This document shows, in pieces, positions 13,639 to 21,276 of a stretch of 21,634 nt of DNA; the first letter of the stretch is position 1; the number at the start of each line of letters is the position of its first letter. The DNA comes from Aphodousia sp048520025 (GTDB lineage: Bacteria > Pseudomonadota > Gammaproteobacteria > Burkholderiales > Burkholderiaceae_F). Where the stretch lies: positions 1 to 21,634 of the forward strand of contig DBFZTP010000076.1 in the NCBI GenBank assembly GCA_048520025.1, read 5' to 3'. The position numbers were made by a program, and so were the translations under genes. The notes below the pieces were generated by a model that had not been told where the DNA came from, ran no database searches, and saw only the letters and a program-made list of their open reading frames with translations.

Positions 13639-14271
13639 TCATTGTGATTTTTTCTTAAACTCACACAAATCAGAAATCGGGCAGTGCGGACAATCAGGGT
13701 TAATCGCTTTGCAGCAGTAGCGTCCGTGCAAAAGCAACCAGTGGTGCGAGTCTTTCATAAATTCTTTGGGCATAAACTTTAAAAGCTTTTGCTCAACTTC
13801 TTCCGGGGTTTTGCCCAGGGCAAACCCCGTGCGGTTACTGACTCGGAAAATATGGGTATCTACAGCAATCGTTGGAAGACCAAAGGCAACATTTAAAACC
13901 ACGTTGGCGGTCTTACGGCCCACGCCCGGTAAACTCTCCAAACCCTCTCGATCGCAAGGGACTTCACCACCGAAGTCATCCAACAACTTTTGACTCAAGG
14001 CAATGACATTTTTCGCCTTATTGCGATAAAGGCCAATGGTTTTGATGTAGGGGATTAACCCATCAACACCAAGCGCCACCATGGCTTTTGGGGTATTGGC
14101 GACAGGGAAAAGTTTTTCGGTTGCAAGGTTCACGCTTTTATCCGTGGCTTGAGCCGATAACGCTACGGCAACAACCAACTCATAAGGTGTTGTGTAATTG
14201 AGCTCACTTTTGGGCTCGGGGCGTTCTGCCGCGAGCCGCTTCATGATTTCGTAGCGTTTGTCTTTATTCAT
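13639..14271 (-). CDS. nth: Endonuclease III
   Basis: The 210-residue protein is Nth, a DNA glycosylase/AP lyase for oxidised pyrimidines in base excision repair. The helix-hairpin-helix LPGVGRKTANVV holds the catalytic Lys120, and VDTHIFRV holds the catalytic Asp138, the same numbering as E. coli Nth. The [4Fe-4S] site is complete: Cys187-x6-Cys194-x2-Cys197-x5-Cys203. The start overlaps the rsxB stop by 4 bases (ATGA), so they are translationally coupled. rnfB/rsxB beside nth is a common arrangement in proteobacteria. Confidence 0.97.
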   Translation of the reverse strand: MNKDKRYEIMKRLAAERPEPKSELNYTTPYELVVAVALSAQATDKSVNLATEKLFPVANTPKAMVALGVDGLIPYIKTIGLYRNKAKNVIALSQKLLDDFGGEVPCDREGLESLPGVGRKTANVVLNVAFGLPTIAVDTHIFRVSNRTGFALGKTPEEVEQKLLKFMPKEFMKDSHHWLLLHGRYCCKAINPDCPHCPISDLCEFKKKSQ

Positions 14272-14843
14272 TTTTTCTGGGCCCGTTTAAGAATGTCTGC
14301 AATCAGATTCTTTTTCTTTTCTTGCGTGGTTTCTGCCGCCATGCGCTTATCATGCGCTTCACGCTTAAGCTTTTCACGGTGCTGTTTAGCCTTATAACGG
14401 TCGCGAGCAGCGTGGGCACGCTCGGTTGTCCATTCGAAGGTGGCAGGCACCATTTCAACACAGTCAACAGGGCAAGGGACGACACACAATGCGCACCCAG
14501 TGCACCAATCGGTGATCACCGCGTGCATGCGCTTGGGCGCGCCAACAATGGCGTTGGTCGGGCAAACCGCAACACACTTTCGACACCCGATGCAAAGCTC
14601 CGGTTTGATGTGAGAGACTTCAAGCGGCACTTCATGACCGTATTCGGGATCGAGTTCAATGACATCACGCCCTGTGACTTGAGCTAAAGCTTCAATCCCT
14701 TTCTTACCACCGGGAGCGCAACGATTAATCGGTGCTTCGTCCATGACAATTGCCCATGCGTAAGCACGGCAACCGGCATAACCGCATTGACTGCATTGCG
14801 TTTGCGGAAGCACATCATCAATTTTGTCAATAAGAGAAGACAT
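14268..14843 (-). CDS. rsxB: RnfB/RsxB-like polyferredoxin
   Basis: The 191-residue protein is the soluble iron-sulfur part of RnfB/RsxB, the electron entry subunit of the Rnf/Rsx complex. The first cluster site is Cys17-x2-Cys20-x4-Cys25-x16-Cys42, the four-cysteine RnfB domain. Two ferredoxin sites follow: C84-x2-C87-x2-C90-x3-C94-P and C114-x2-C117-x2-C120-x3-C124-P. The N-terminal membrane helix of classic RnfB is missing, and no rnfA, C, D, G or E is nearby, so this is the stand-alone betaproteobacterial form. The last 55 residues are highly charged and helical. I chose the ATG at 14843; a TTG at 14858 overlaps fpr. It starts 8 bases after fpr and overlaps nth, so the three form an operon. 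It probably passes electrons between ferredoxin and unknown partners. Confidence 0.88.
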   Translation of the reverse strand: MSSLIDKIDDVLPQTQCSQCGYAGCRAYAWAIVMDEAPINRCAPGGKKGIEALAQVTGRDVIELDPEYGHEVPLEVSHIKPELCIGCRKCVAVCPTNAIVGAPKRMHAVITDWCTGCALCVVPCPVDCVEMVPATFEWTTERAHAARDRYKAKQHREKLKREAHDKRMAAETTQEKKKNLIADILKRAQKK

Positions 14844-14851
14844 GAGTTGTT

Positions 14852-15622
14852 TTACCAAAAATTTTCTGAAACCAAAGTGCCAAGCGTTTCACCGCGAGGG
14901 GCCGTAAAGCCTTTATCCTTCAAAACTTTTTTCATCGTTGTCACAAATTGCGGGTTGCCGCAAAGCATGACGCGTGTTTCTTCAGGATTGAGGGCAACCC
15001 CCAAGGCTTCTAAGGTGCCTTTTTCAATAGCGGAGGGAAGTCGCTCGTTGACTTCTCCCATTTTATCGGCATTTGTCTCTTGTGTCGTTACACGAATGAA
15101 TCGGAAGTGATTCAATTGATCTTGACGCTTGGCTGCTTCCATAAATTTATCAGTCACCGTGAGGTCATCTGCCGTGCGTGCACAGTGAATGACAGTGACA
15201 CGATCAAAGCGCTTCCATGCGTTAGCACGAATGACCGATAAAAAGCCCGAGATTCCGGTGCCCGTACCAAAACAAATGAGGTGACCACCGGCTTTTAAGC
15301 GTTCAGGAAGCATAAAGCCATAGGCTTGCTCGTCGACCCAAACGGTGTCACCTTCTTTGAGATCAAAAAGGCGACCGGAGAGCTCGCCATTAATAACGCG
15401 AGCAATGTAAAACTCAAGTTTGGGGCTTTCCTTGCGGCTCGCAATCGAATAAGGGCGGACCAGAAAATCTTCTTCCGTTTGCGGGTTATCCTTGAGAGCA
15501 AGACCGATTCGGATAAATTGACCGGATTCAAAGGAAATGTTGGCAGGCTTTTCAAGCGTTAAGTACAAAAGACGATCGTTGTGCTTTTCAACCGATAAAA
15601 CAGAAACAGGACGAAAACTCAT
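14852..15622 (-). CDS. fpr: Ferredoxin/flavodoxin-NADP reductase
   Basis: The 256-residue protein is a bacterial Fpr-type flavoenzyme that exchanges electrons between NADPH and ferredoxin or flavodoxin. The FAD site RPYSIAS is at 56-62, a second FAD contact is around GELSGRLFDLKEGD, and the NADP site has GTGTGIS at 119-125 and MLCGNPQF near the C-terminus. It ends in an aromatic residue (ENFW), as subclass I Fprs do, where this ring stacks on the flavin. GAGGA precedes the ATG by 10 bases. It heads the fpr-rsxB-nth unit, and the 7Fe ferredoxin FdxA is encoded just upstream on the same strand behind a terminator, so FdxA is a likely partner. Confidence 0.94.
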   Translation of the reverse strand: MSFRPVSVLSVEKHNDRLLYLTLEKPANISFESGQFIRIGLALKDNPQTEEDFLVRPYSIASRKESPKLEFYIARVINGELSGRLFDLKEGDTVWVDEQAYGFMLPERLKAGGHLICFGTGTGISGFLSVIRANAWKRFDRVTVIHCARTADDLTVTDKFMEAAKRQDQLNHFRFIRVTTQETNADKMGEVNERLPSAIEKGTLEALGVALNPEETRVMLCGNPQFVTTMKKVLKDKGFTAPRGETLGTLVSENFW

Positions 15623-15670
15623 AGCAATTAATCCTCAACAAATCACGATTGATTCTAACAAAAGGTATGG

Positions 15671-15707
15671 TTAAAAATAATGCCCTTTAGTGTATGACTA
15701 AAGGGCA
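15671..15707 (-). terminator. Terminator between fdxA and fpr
   Basis: A 10-bp perfect stem (15681-15690 TGCCCTTTAG with 15698-15707) closes a 7-base loop and is followed on the minus strand by TTATTTTTAA. It ends fdxA transcription, so fpr likely has its own promoter. Confidence 0.8.
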
Positions 15708-15735
15708 ATTTGAAAAGAAAACGTAAACGTTTGTC

Positions 15736-16062
15736 TTATTCGGTTTTTAAGTGTTGACGCTTGTTCGGAACACCGTGCCACTTGTCAGCATCTGCAGGAC
15801 GCGGGCGTTGGCGGGTAATCGAAGGCCACTTTTGGCAAAGTTCGGCGTTCAAACCGATAAATTCTTCTTGACCGGCAGGCACATCATCTTCGTGATAGAT
15901 GGCTTCTTCGGGGCATTCGGGGACGCAAACGGCACAATCGATACACTCATCGGGGTCAATCACCAAGAAGTTGGGACCGACGCGGAAGCAGTCGACAGGA
16001 CAAACCGCTACACAAGCCGTATCGGTGCAATTGATGCAGGATTCACAGACAACGTGTGCCAT
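15736..16062 (-). CDS. fdxA: 7Fe ferredoxin FdxA
   Basis: The 108-residue protein is a FdxA-type ferredoxin carrying one [3Fe-4S] and one [4Fe-4S] cluster, like Azotobacter ferredoxin I. The N-terminal cysteines are Cys9, Cys12, Cys17, Cys21 and Cys25 in the frame CxxCxxxxCxxxCPxDC; Cys12 takes the place of the ferredoxin I residue that is not a ligand of the 3Fe cluster. The second motif CIDCAVCVPECPEEAIY follows. An extra Cys6 lies just before the first motif. The C-terminal extension, with LNAELCQKWPSITRQ, is normal for this family. GGAG lies 7 bases before the ATG. It is monocistronic by its terminator and is a likely electron donor or acceptor for Fpr and RsxB encoded next to it. Confidence 0.95.
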   Translation of the reverse strand: MAHVVCESCINCTDTACVAVCPVDCFRVGPNFLVIDPDECIDCAVCVPECPEEAIYHEDDVPAGQEEFIGLNAELCQKWPSITRQRPRPADADKWHGVPNKRQHLKTE

Positions 16063-16109
16063 GATGTCACTCCATTAATAGAAAAATACAAGAAACTATT
16101 CAAGAAAGT

Positions 16110-16138
16110 TTGTCATTGTACTCCAAATTTCTTAGACT
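16110..16138 (+). promoter_or_regulatory. Possible pncB promoter
   Basis: TTGTCA (16110-16115) and TAGACT (16133-16138) are 17 bases apart. The -10 match is only four of six. AAGGA at 16161-16165 is the ribosome site for the GTG at 16175. Confidence 0.35.
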
Positions 16139-16174
16139 TCGAGAGATAGAGCATATCTGAAAGGACATAGTGCC

Positions 16175-17341
16175 GTGATCATTGAGTCATTATTGGACAC
16201 CGACCTGTATAAATTTACGATGATGCAGTGCGTACTGCACCAGTTTCCGGGCGCTGATGTCGAGTATCGCTTCCGTTGTCGCAACGCCGGTGTCGATTTA
16301 ACTGCTTACATGGATGAGATCAACGCACAAATTGATCATCTCTGTACCTTACGCTTCACTGACGACGAGTTGGATTATTTAGGAAACTTGCGCTTCATTA
16401 AGCATGACTTTGTCGATTTCTTGAGTCTTTTCCAATTAAAGCGAAAATACATCAAGGTTTTCTCAGACAACGGGGAACTCAATATCCATATCAAGGGACC
16501 CTGGCTTCATACGATTTTGTTTGAGATTCCGGTCTTAGCCATCGTCAACGAAACCTATTTCCGACATGTGGCAGCGGGCATTGATAAAGCAGAAGGTCGC
16601 CGTCGTCTTCAAGAAAAGATTGAAATGATTAAAAATGAGCCTGACACGGATCTTATTTCGCTGTCGGACTTCGGTACGCGTCGTCGTTTTTCCCGTGAGT
16701 GGCAAAAAGAAGTCTTAGAGACGCTCAAGCGCGAGTTGGCCGTTCAATTTGCCGGCACGAGTAACGTGATGTACGCCAAAGAATTGGGCCTTTTGCCCAT
16801 CGGTACCATGGCTCACGAATACCTTCAGGCTTGCCAAGCCTTGGGGCCTCGCTTGCGTGACTCCCAAACCTACGCATTTGAAATGTGGGCCAAAGAGTAT
16901 CGAGGGGACTTAGGGATTGCTTTAACGGACGTTTACGGGATCGAACCTTTTATCAAAGACTTCGATATGTACTTCTGTAAGCTCTTTGATGGCGTGCGTC
17001 AAGATTCTGGTGACCCCTTTGCTTGGGGGGAACGCATGATTGAGCACTACCGTGCCAACCGTTGTGACCCCTCGACGAAGACTTTTATCTTCTCCGATAG
17101 TCTCACCTTCCCTCGCCTGTTAGAGCTCTTTAGACGCTTTAAAAAGCGCGTGAGAATCGGTTTTGGTGTCGGTACTAACTTAATGAATGATCTAGGGCCT
17201 GAACCCTTAAATATTGTTATCAAGATGGTTCGCGCCAACGGTCAACCCGTTGCCAAGATTTCCGACACGCCGGGTAAGAGCTTGTGTGACGATGAAAGTT
17301 ATCTCACTTACCTTAAGCAAGTCTTTGGAATTAAAGATTAA
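16175..17341 (+). CDS. pncB: Nicotinate phosphoribosyltransferase
   Basis: The 388-residue cytoplasmic enzyme makes nicotinate mononucleotide from nicotinate and PRPP, with ATP hydrolysis, in the NAD salvage (Preiss-Handler) pathway. It begins IIESLLDTDLYKFTMMQ. The substrate loop SDFGTRRRFS is at 164-173. His214 in GTMAHEYLQ is the family's phosphorylated histidine. A later DGVRQDSGDPFAWGE segment belongs to the PRPP-binding face, and GFGVGTNL forms the phosphate-binding loop. The start is GTG at 16175, chosen because AAGGA lies 9 bases upstream and the N-terminus matches the family; no ATG fits. It is divergent from fdxA and closed by its own terminator. Confidence 0.96.
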   Translation: MIIESLLDTDLYKFTMMQCVLHQFPGADVEYRFRCRNAGVDLTAYMDEINAQIDHLCTLRFTDDELDYLGNLRFIKHDFVDFLSLFQLKRKYIKVFSDNGELNIHIKGPWLHTILFEIPVLAIVNETYFRHVAAGIDKAEGRRRLQEKIEMIKNEPDTDLISLSDFGTRRRFSREWQKEVLETLKRELAVQFAGTSNVMYAKELGLLPIGTMAHEYLQACQALGPRLRDSQTYAFEMWAKEYRGDLGIALTDVYGIEPFIKDFDMYFCKLFDGVRQDSGDPFAWGERMIEHYRANRCDPSTKTFIFSDSLTFPRLLELFRRFKKRVRIGFGVGTNLMNDLGPEPLNIVIKMVRANGQPVAKISDTPGKSLCDDESYLTYLKQVFGIKD

Positions 17342-17366
17342 TTACGATTTTTTGCTTAAATCATCT

Positions 17367-17399
17367 ATAGCCACTGTACTTTCGGTGGCTATTTTTTTT
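17367..17399 (+). terminator. Terminator after pncB
   Basis: An 8-bp stem (17367-17374 ATAGCCAC with 17385-17392 GTGGCTAT), extendable by two pairs, closes a short loop and is followed by seven T. Confidence 0.87.
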
Positions 17400-17467
17400 G
17401 CTACCGTGCATGAAAAAATGCGTAAAATGAGCGAATAACTTTTAACTTAAATCAAAGGGTTACTTCG

Positions 17468-18868
17468 ATGAATTTTAAGTGTGTAGTGGCAGCGGCCTCT
17501 CTCTTGGGCTTACCTGCCATCGCCAGTGCGGCGTCATTAAATGGCGCTGAACTCTCAGTCCTTTGGGCAATTCCTTTCGCTGGGATTCTCTTGTCCATCG
17601 CTTTATTCCCGCTTTTTGCTCCCCATATTTGGCATCATCACTACGGTAAGATCGCTTTATTCTGGGCCGCTTTGTGTACGATTCCTTTGTATGCAGTCTA
17701 TGGCGGAAGCGTCGCAACGGGAGCTGTTGCTCACGCTATGATCGGTGACTACATTCCGTTCATCATTTTCGTGGGTACGCTTTTCATTGTCGCAGGCGGC
17801 ATTCATATCCGTTCTTCTTTTGTCGGTACACCGGTACTTAACGCCTCTCTTCTTTTCATCGGTGCGTTATTGGCCAACATTATGGGTACGACCGGTGCTG
17901 CCATGCTCTTGATCCGTCCGTTGATCAAGGCCAATGAAAATCGTAAGTTCCGCATGCACACCTTTATTTTCTTCATCTTCTTAGTGGCCAATATCGGTGG
18001 TAGCTTGACGCCTTTGGGCGATCCTCCCTTGTTCTTGGGCTTCTTGCGCGGTGTGGATTTCTTCTGGACGGCTGAGTATTTGATTGCTCCGATGCTCTCC
18101 ACGGTGATTTTCTTGTTAGCGATTTATATGGCAGTTGATTACTACTTCTATCGCAAAGAAGATCAAACGGTGTTGCATGCCGTTGAAAAAGTGCCCTTTA
18201 AGATTGAAGGTTGCATCAACATTCTGCTTTTGGCTTGCGTTTCTGGTGCTGTGCTTTTGTCTGGTTTCTGGAAGTCCGGTGTTTCTTTCGAAATCTTGCA
18301 CGTACCTTTGACGCTTGAAGGTTTGACGCGCGATGCCTTGTTTATCGTGATTGCCGTGCTTTCCTTGGTATTAACGCCCAAGGCCGTACGTGAAGCCAAC
18401 CAATTTACGTGGGAACCGATCCTTGAAGTGGCGAAGTTATTCTTCGGTATCTTTGCCTGTATCGTGCCCGTGTTGGAAATGCTTCGTGCTGGTCATGCCG
18501 GTGCCTTCGCTCCGTTGGTTGCCTTAGTCAGTAACGCAGACGGCACCTTTAATAACCACATGTTCTTCTGGTTAACGGGTACGTTGTCTGCTTTCTTGGA
18601 TAATGCTCCGACTTATCTTGCCTTCTTTAATTTGGCCGGTGGCGACGCCTACACCTTGATGCACACGGACTCTCACACCTTGATGGCGATCTCCATGGGC
18701 TCTGTCTTCATGGGTGCAGTGACCTATATCGGTAACGCTCCGAACTTCATGACGGTTGCGATTGTGCAAGAACGTGGCATCAAGATGCCGACCTTCTTCG
18801 GTTACATGCTCTGGTCCGTGGGTATTTTGGTTCCGTCCTTCTACCTCATGAATATGTTCTTCATTTAA
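17468..18868 (+). CDS. Putative Na+/H+ antiporter of the ion-transporter superfamily (NhaD/CitM-like)
   Basis: The 466-residue inner-membrane protein belongs to the ion-transporter/arsenite-permease-like superfamily and is usually annotated as a sodium:proton antiporter. It opens with a signal-like segment, MNFKCVVAAASLLGLPAIASAA, as some NhaD proteins do. About 11 to 12 helices follow. Two conserved re-entrant-type motifs are visible: NIGGSLTPLGDPPLFLGFLRG at about residues 176-196, and LSAFLDNAPTYLAFF with TYIGNAPNFMTVAI in the second half, giving the inverted-repeat layout of this superfamily. AAAGGG lies 9 bases before the ATG. A weak promoter (TTGCTA 17398, TAAAAT 17423, spacer of 19) may serve it. 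Codon use is biased as in nhaC. Substrate is inferred from family only; a carboxylate carrier is possible. Confidence 0.8.
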   Translation: MNFKCVVAAASLLGLPAIASAASLNGAELSVLWAIPFAGILLSIALFPLFAPHIWHHHYGKIALFWAALCTIPLYAVYGGSVATGAVAHAMIGDYIPFIIFVGTLFIVAGGIHIRSSFVGTPVLNASLLFIGALLANIMGTTGAAMLLIRPLIKANENRKFRMHTFIFFIFLVANIGGSLTPLGDPPLFLGFLRGVDFFWTAEYLIAPMLSTVIFLLAIYMAVDYYFYRKEDQTVLHAVEKVPFKIEGCINILLLACVSGAVLLSGFWKSGVSFEILHVPLTLEGLTRDALFIVIAVLSLVLTPKAVREANQFTWEPILEVAKLFFGIFACIVPVLEMLRAGHAGAFAPLVALVSNADGTFNNHMFFWLTGTLSAFLDNAPTYLAFFNLAGGDAYTLMHTDSHTLMAISMGSVFMGAVTYIGNAPNFMTVAIVQERGIKMPTFFGYMLWSVGILVPSFYLMNMFFI

Positions 18869-18885
18869 AGAACGTCTGACCTAAC

Positions 18886-18917
18886 AAAATGCCGAGCTTT
18901 AAAACTCGGCATTTTTT
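18886..18917. terminator. Bidirectional terminator between antiporter and exported-protein genes
   Basis: An 11-bp perfect stem (18886-18896 AAAATGCCGAG with 18905-18915) closes an 8-base loop, with six T on plus and a shorter T tract on minus. It serves two convergent genes. Confidence 0.87.
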
Positions 18918-18931
18918 GTCTCTTCAATCGA

Positions 18932-19966
18932 TTAATCCATGGCTTTTTTGATGTCAGCAGCTGCTTGAGCGTTAAAGCGGTATTGGAAGTCATGGAAGTC
19001 TTTGTTACGGTCAATGAGAAGGCCTGGCAAGACTTGGCGACGGGGAGAAGTGACTTCAACAAACGCATAACGCAAAGCTTCGCGTTCACTGGCTTTGATA
19101 CCCACGTCACGAGAGTCAATCTTATCGGGGAAGGTAAGCGCCATCACTCGGGTGCCGTTAACCGTTTTGATTTGGAATTTCCCTAAAGCCACACGCTTAC
19201 CTACGGCTTCACAGAAGACGCTAGAGCGTTTGGCATGGAAGATTTCAATTTCACCGTTGTTGCCCTTTCGATTGATAAATCGGATGGCATAGGGTTGATA
19301 CCCGGAGCGCTTTTCATAACTCAAACAATTGGGAATTTTGCCCGAGAATCTTTTGAGAAAGTTTTCAATGTTTTTTTGCCCCGTTAAGACGTCTTTATTG
19401 GGAATGACAACTTTATCCGTGACGGTTTGAAAGGTCGGTACGTAGGCGACTGAGCCTTTACTGAAGCGGTAGCCCGTGGAAATGTTTTCTGCCGTTTTGG
19501 TCGGACGACTGTTGTGGCCCGTTAAAAAACTTTGAATAGGCTTGCCTGATACATCATAGGCTTGAAGCGATACCACTAACGCATCGCGAGCGTGACCTTC
19601 AACAGAGACACGATCATTTTTCAGTACACGAAGTCTTTGAACCGCCGAGGGCTTTTGCATATGGCCGTTAACGACCACCCAATCACGGTTGCCCCCGTAG
19701 CTAAATTGCTTGGGCATCCCTTGGCTAAATGACGTTCCTAATCGGTATGTACTGCCTTGGCGTTTGCCCGCTTTGAAGAAACTCTCGTTTTTTTCATAAA
19801 AGTGATAAACGCCCTCTTTGAAAACATCCAGCGTTTTTACATTGGGGATCAGTTTGGCGTTGTGAGGAACTTTGTATTCTTGGGGAGCTGCAATAACCGA
19901 AAAAGAAAGGGCAACACCGGTCAAAGCAACGGAAGTACGAACGACAAATTCGTTTAATGAGTACAT
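18932..19966 (-). CDS. Exported protein of unknown function
   Basis: I do not recognise this 344-residue protein. It has a clear signal peptide: a short N-terminus with Arg10, a hydrophobic core TSVALTGVALSFSVIAA, and likely cleavage near residue 26. The mature part is basic and rich in beta-like stretches, with no membrane helix and no lipoprotein Cys, so it is probably periplasmic or secreted. It has only two mature cysteines, Cys214 and Cys252, which could form a disulfide. Central segments include YGGNRDWVVVNGHMQKPSAV and VVSLQAYDVSGKPIQSFL, with no known catalytic motif. I chose the ATG at 19966 because GAGG lies 5 bases upstream and the signal peptide then starts normally; an ATG at 20005 would add 13 residues. 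It is monocistronic and divergent from the broken oxidoreductase gene. Confidence 0.75.
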   Translation of the reverse strand: MYSLNEFVVRTSVALTGVALSFSVIAAPQEYKVPHNAKLIPNVKTLDVFKEGVYHFYEKNESFFKAGKRQGSTYRLGTSFSQGMPKQFSYGGNRDWVVVNGHMQKPSAVQRLRVLKNDRVSVEGHARDALVVSLQAYDVSGKPIQSFLTGHNSRPTKTAENISTGYRFSKGSVAYVPTFQTVTDKVVIPNKDVLTGQKNIENFLKRFSGKIPNCLSYEKRSGYQPYAIRFINRKGNNGEIEIFHAKRSSVFCEAVGKRVALGKFQIKTVNGTRVMALTFPDKIDSRDVGIKASEREALRYAFVEVTSPRRQVLPGLLIDRNKDFHDFQYRFNAQAAADIKKAMD

Positions 19967-20047
19967 GAGGGCCTCATTGGAGAAGTCTTTAAACAGATGT
20001 TTCAATTGTACCTGCTATTGAAGGCAACAAACGAAGGCCAAAAGGCA

Positions 20048-21105
20048 ATGTGTATCCGTTCATTACAAACAATGATGAAGACGAAGTTATTTTCAGCAGT
20101 CGAAATTGGTAGCATGACGATGAAAAACAGTATTAACGTACCACCCATGTGCATGTGGTATGCCAAAGACGGTTTTGTAACCGCTGCCAATCTTCAACAC
20201 TATGCAAAGCTTGCCGCTTCTGGTGTGGACGCCATTACGATTGAAGCCACGGGTGTCTTGCTCGATGGTCGCATTTCTCCGAATTGCCTGGGTATTTGGG
20301 ACGATGCTCATGCAGAAAGTTTGCGTGGCATTGTTGAAATCATTAAAAAGACGTCGCCCGATGTGAAGGTGATTTTGCAACTTGCTCACGCCGGTCGAAA
20401 GGGTAGTTGCAATCCGTCTAATGATACGACCGTTACTGCGGAAAATGGAGGTTGGCAAACCGTGGCCCCTAGTGCATTGACCGCCAAAGCAACATTAGCC
20501 ATGTCTAGAGCGTTTGAGAATGATGAAGTTAAATCCTATGTGAAAGCATTTACCGATGCTGCCAAGCTCGCGGTGGAAGCGGTTTCGATGCTGTAGAGAT
20601 TCATGCTGCTCACGGTTATTTAATCCACCAATTTTTGTCGCCACTCTCAAATATTCGCACGGATGAATACGGTGGAAGTTTAGAAAATCGTATGCGTTTT
20701 GCTAGTGAAATTATGCAAGCTGTCAAACATGCGGTTCCGAATGATTTCCCTGTAGGAATTCGCATTTCCGTAACCGATTGGATTGAAGGCGGATGGACCT
20801 TGGATGACAGCATAAAACTCATGACAATCGCAGAGCAATTCGGTCTTGTGTTTGTTGATGTTTCAACGGGTGGTCTTTTGCCTTGTCCGATTCCTGTGGC
20901 TCCTGGCTATCAATTGCCCTTTGCGGCTGCGATTCGTCGAGCTGTTTCAATGAAGGTGTTCGGTGTCGGATTGATTACCAATGCGTTCCAAGCTGAAACA
21001 GCCTTACAACTTGAGGCTTGTGATGTCATTGATATCGGTCGTGCGATTTTGTCTGATTCCAATTGGGGATGGAACGCTGCTAAAGATTTGCACGAATCCA
21101 TCTAA
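20048..21105 (+). pseudogene. Old yellow enzyme family NADH:flavin oxidoreductase (YqjM-like), frameshifted
   Basis: Two frames together encode a full OYE-family FMN ene-reductase of about 352 residues. Frame 1 ends at a stop in 20594-20596. Frame 2 carries the rest from 20581 to 21105. The first part has PPMCMW, with the Cys typical of the YqjM class, and QLAHAGRKGS with an active-site His. The second part has GFDAVEIHAAHGYLIHQFLSP, with the two substrate-binding His residues, and NIRTDEYGGSLENRMRF, then the FMN phosphate region VFGVGLITNAF and IDIGRAILSD. The break falls in GAAGC|GGTTTC, where GCN GGT (Ala-Gly) is expected, so a single base is missing after 20580. Everything else is intact, so the event is recent or a sequencing error. 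The start at 20048 follows GAAGG by 10 bases; 20072 or 20075 are alternatives. Confidence 0.85.
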
Positions 21106-21130
21106 CACTTAACAAATGCCAATGATTGGG

Positions 21131-21157
21131 AAGCCTTGGGTGAAAGCTCAAGGCTTT
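21131..21157 (+). terminator. Hairpin after the oxidoreductase, weak terminator
   Basis: An 8-bp stem (21131-21138 AAGCCTTG with 21149-21156) closes a 10-base loop, but only TTCTAGTTATT follows. It lies 25 bases after the stop and could be a weak terminator. Confidence 0.5.
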
Positions 21158-21222
21158 CTAGTTATTGAAAGGAGGTAGAGTAGTAGGCTGTATTGGAGTT
21201 AGCTGTAAGGTGTCATAAATGA

Positions 21223-21249
21223 CAAAAAGGGAGAGCTACACTCTCCCTT
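21223..21249 (-). terminator. Terminator after the restriction-endonuclease-like gene
   Basis: A 9-bp perfect stem (21227-21235 AAGGGAGAG with 21241-21249) closes a 5-base loop and is followed on the minus strand by a T tract. It lies 28 bases beyond the stop. Confidence 0.85.
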
Positions 21250-21276
21250 AAATTTATAGTTCCAATTTGTTAATGA

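Noticed and set aside
20570..20600. Programmed ribosomal frameshift in the oxidoreductase
   Set aside because: There is no X-XXY-YYZ slippery site, stimulatory hairpin or internal ribosome site at the break, and the family is not known to use recoding.
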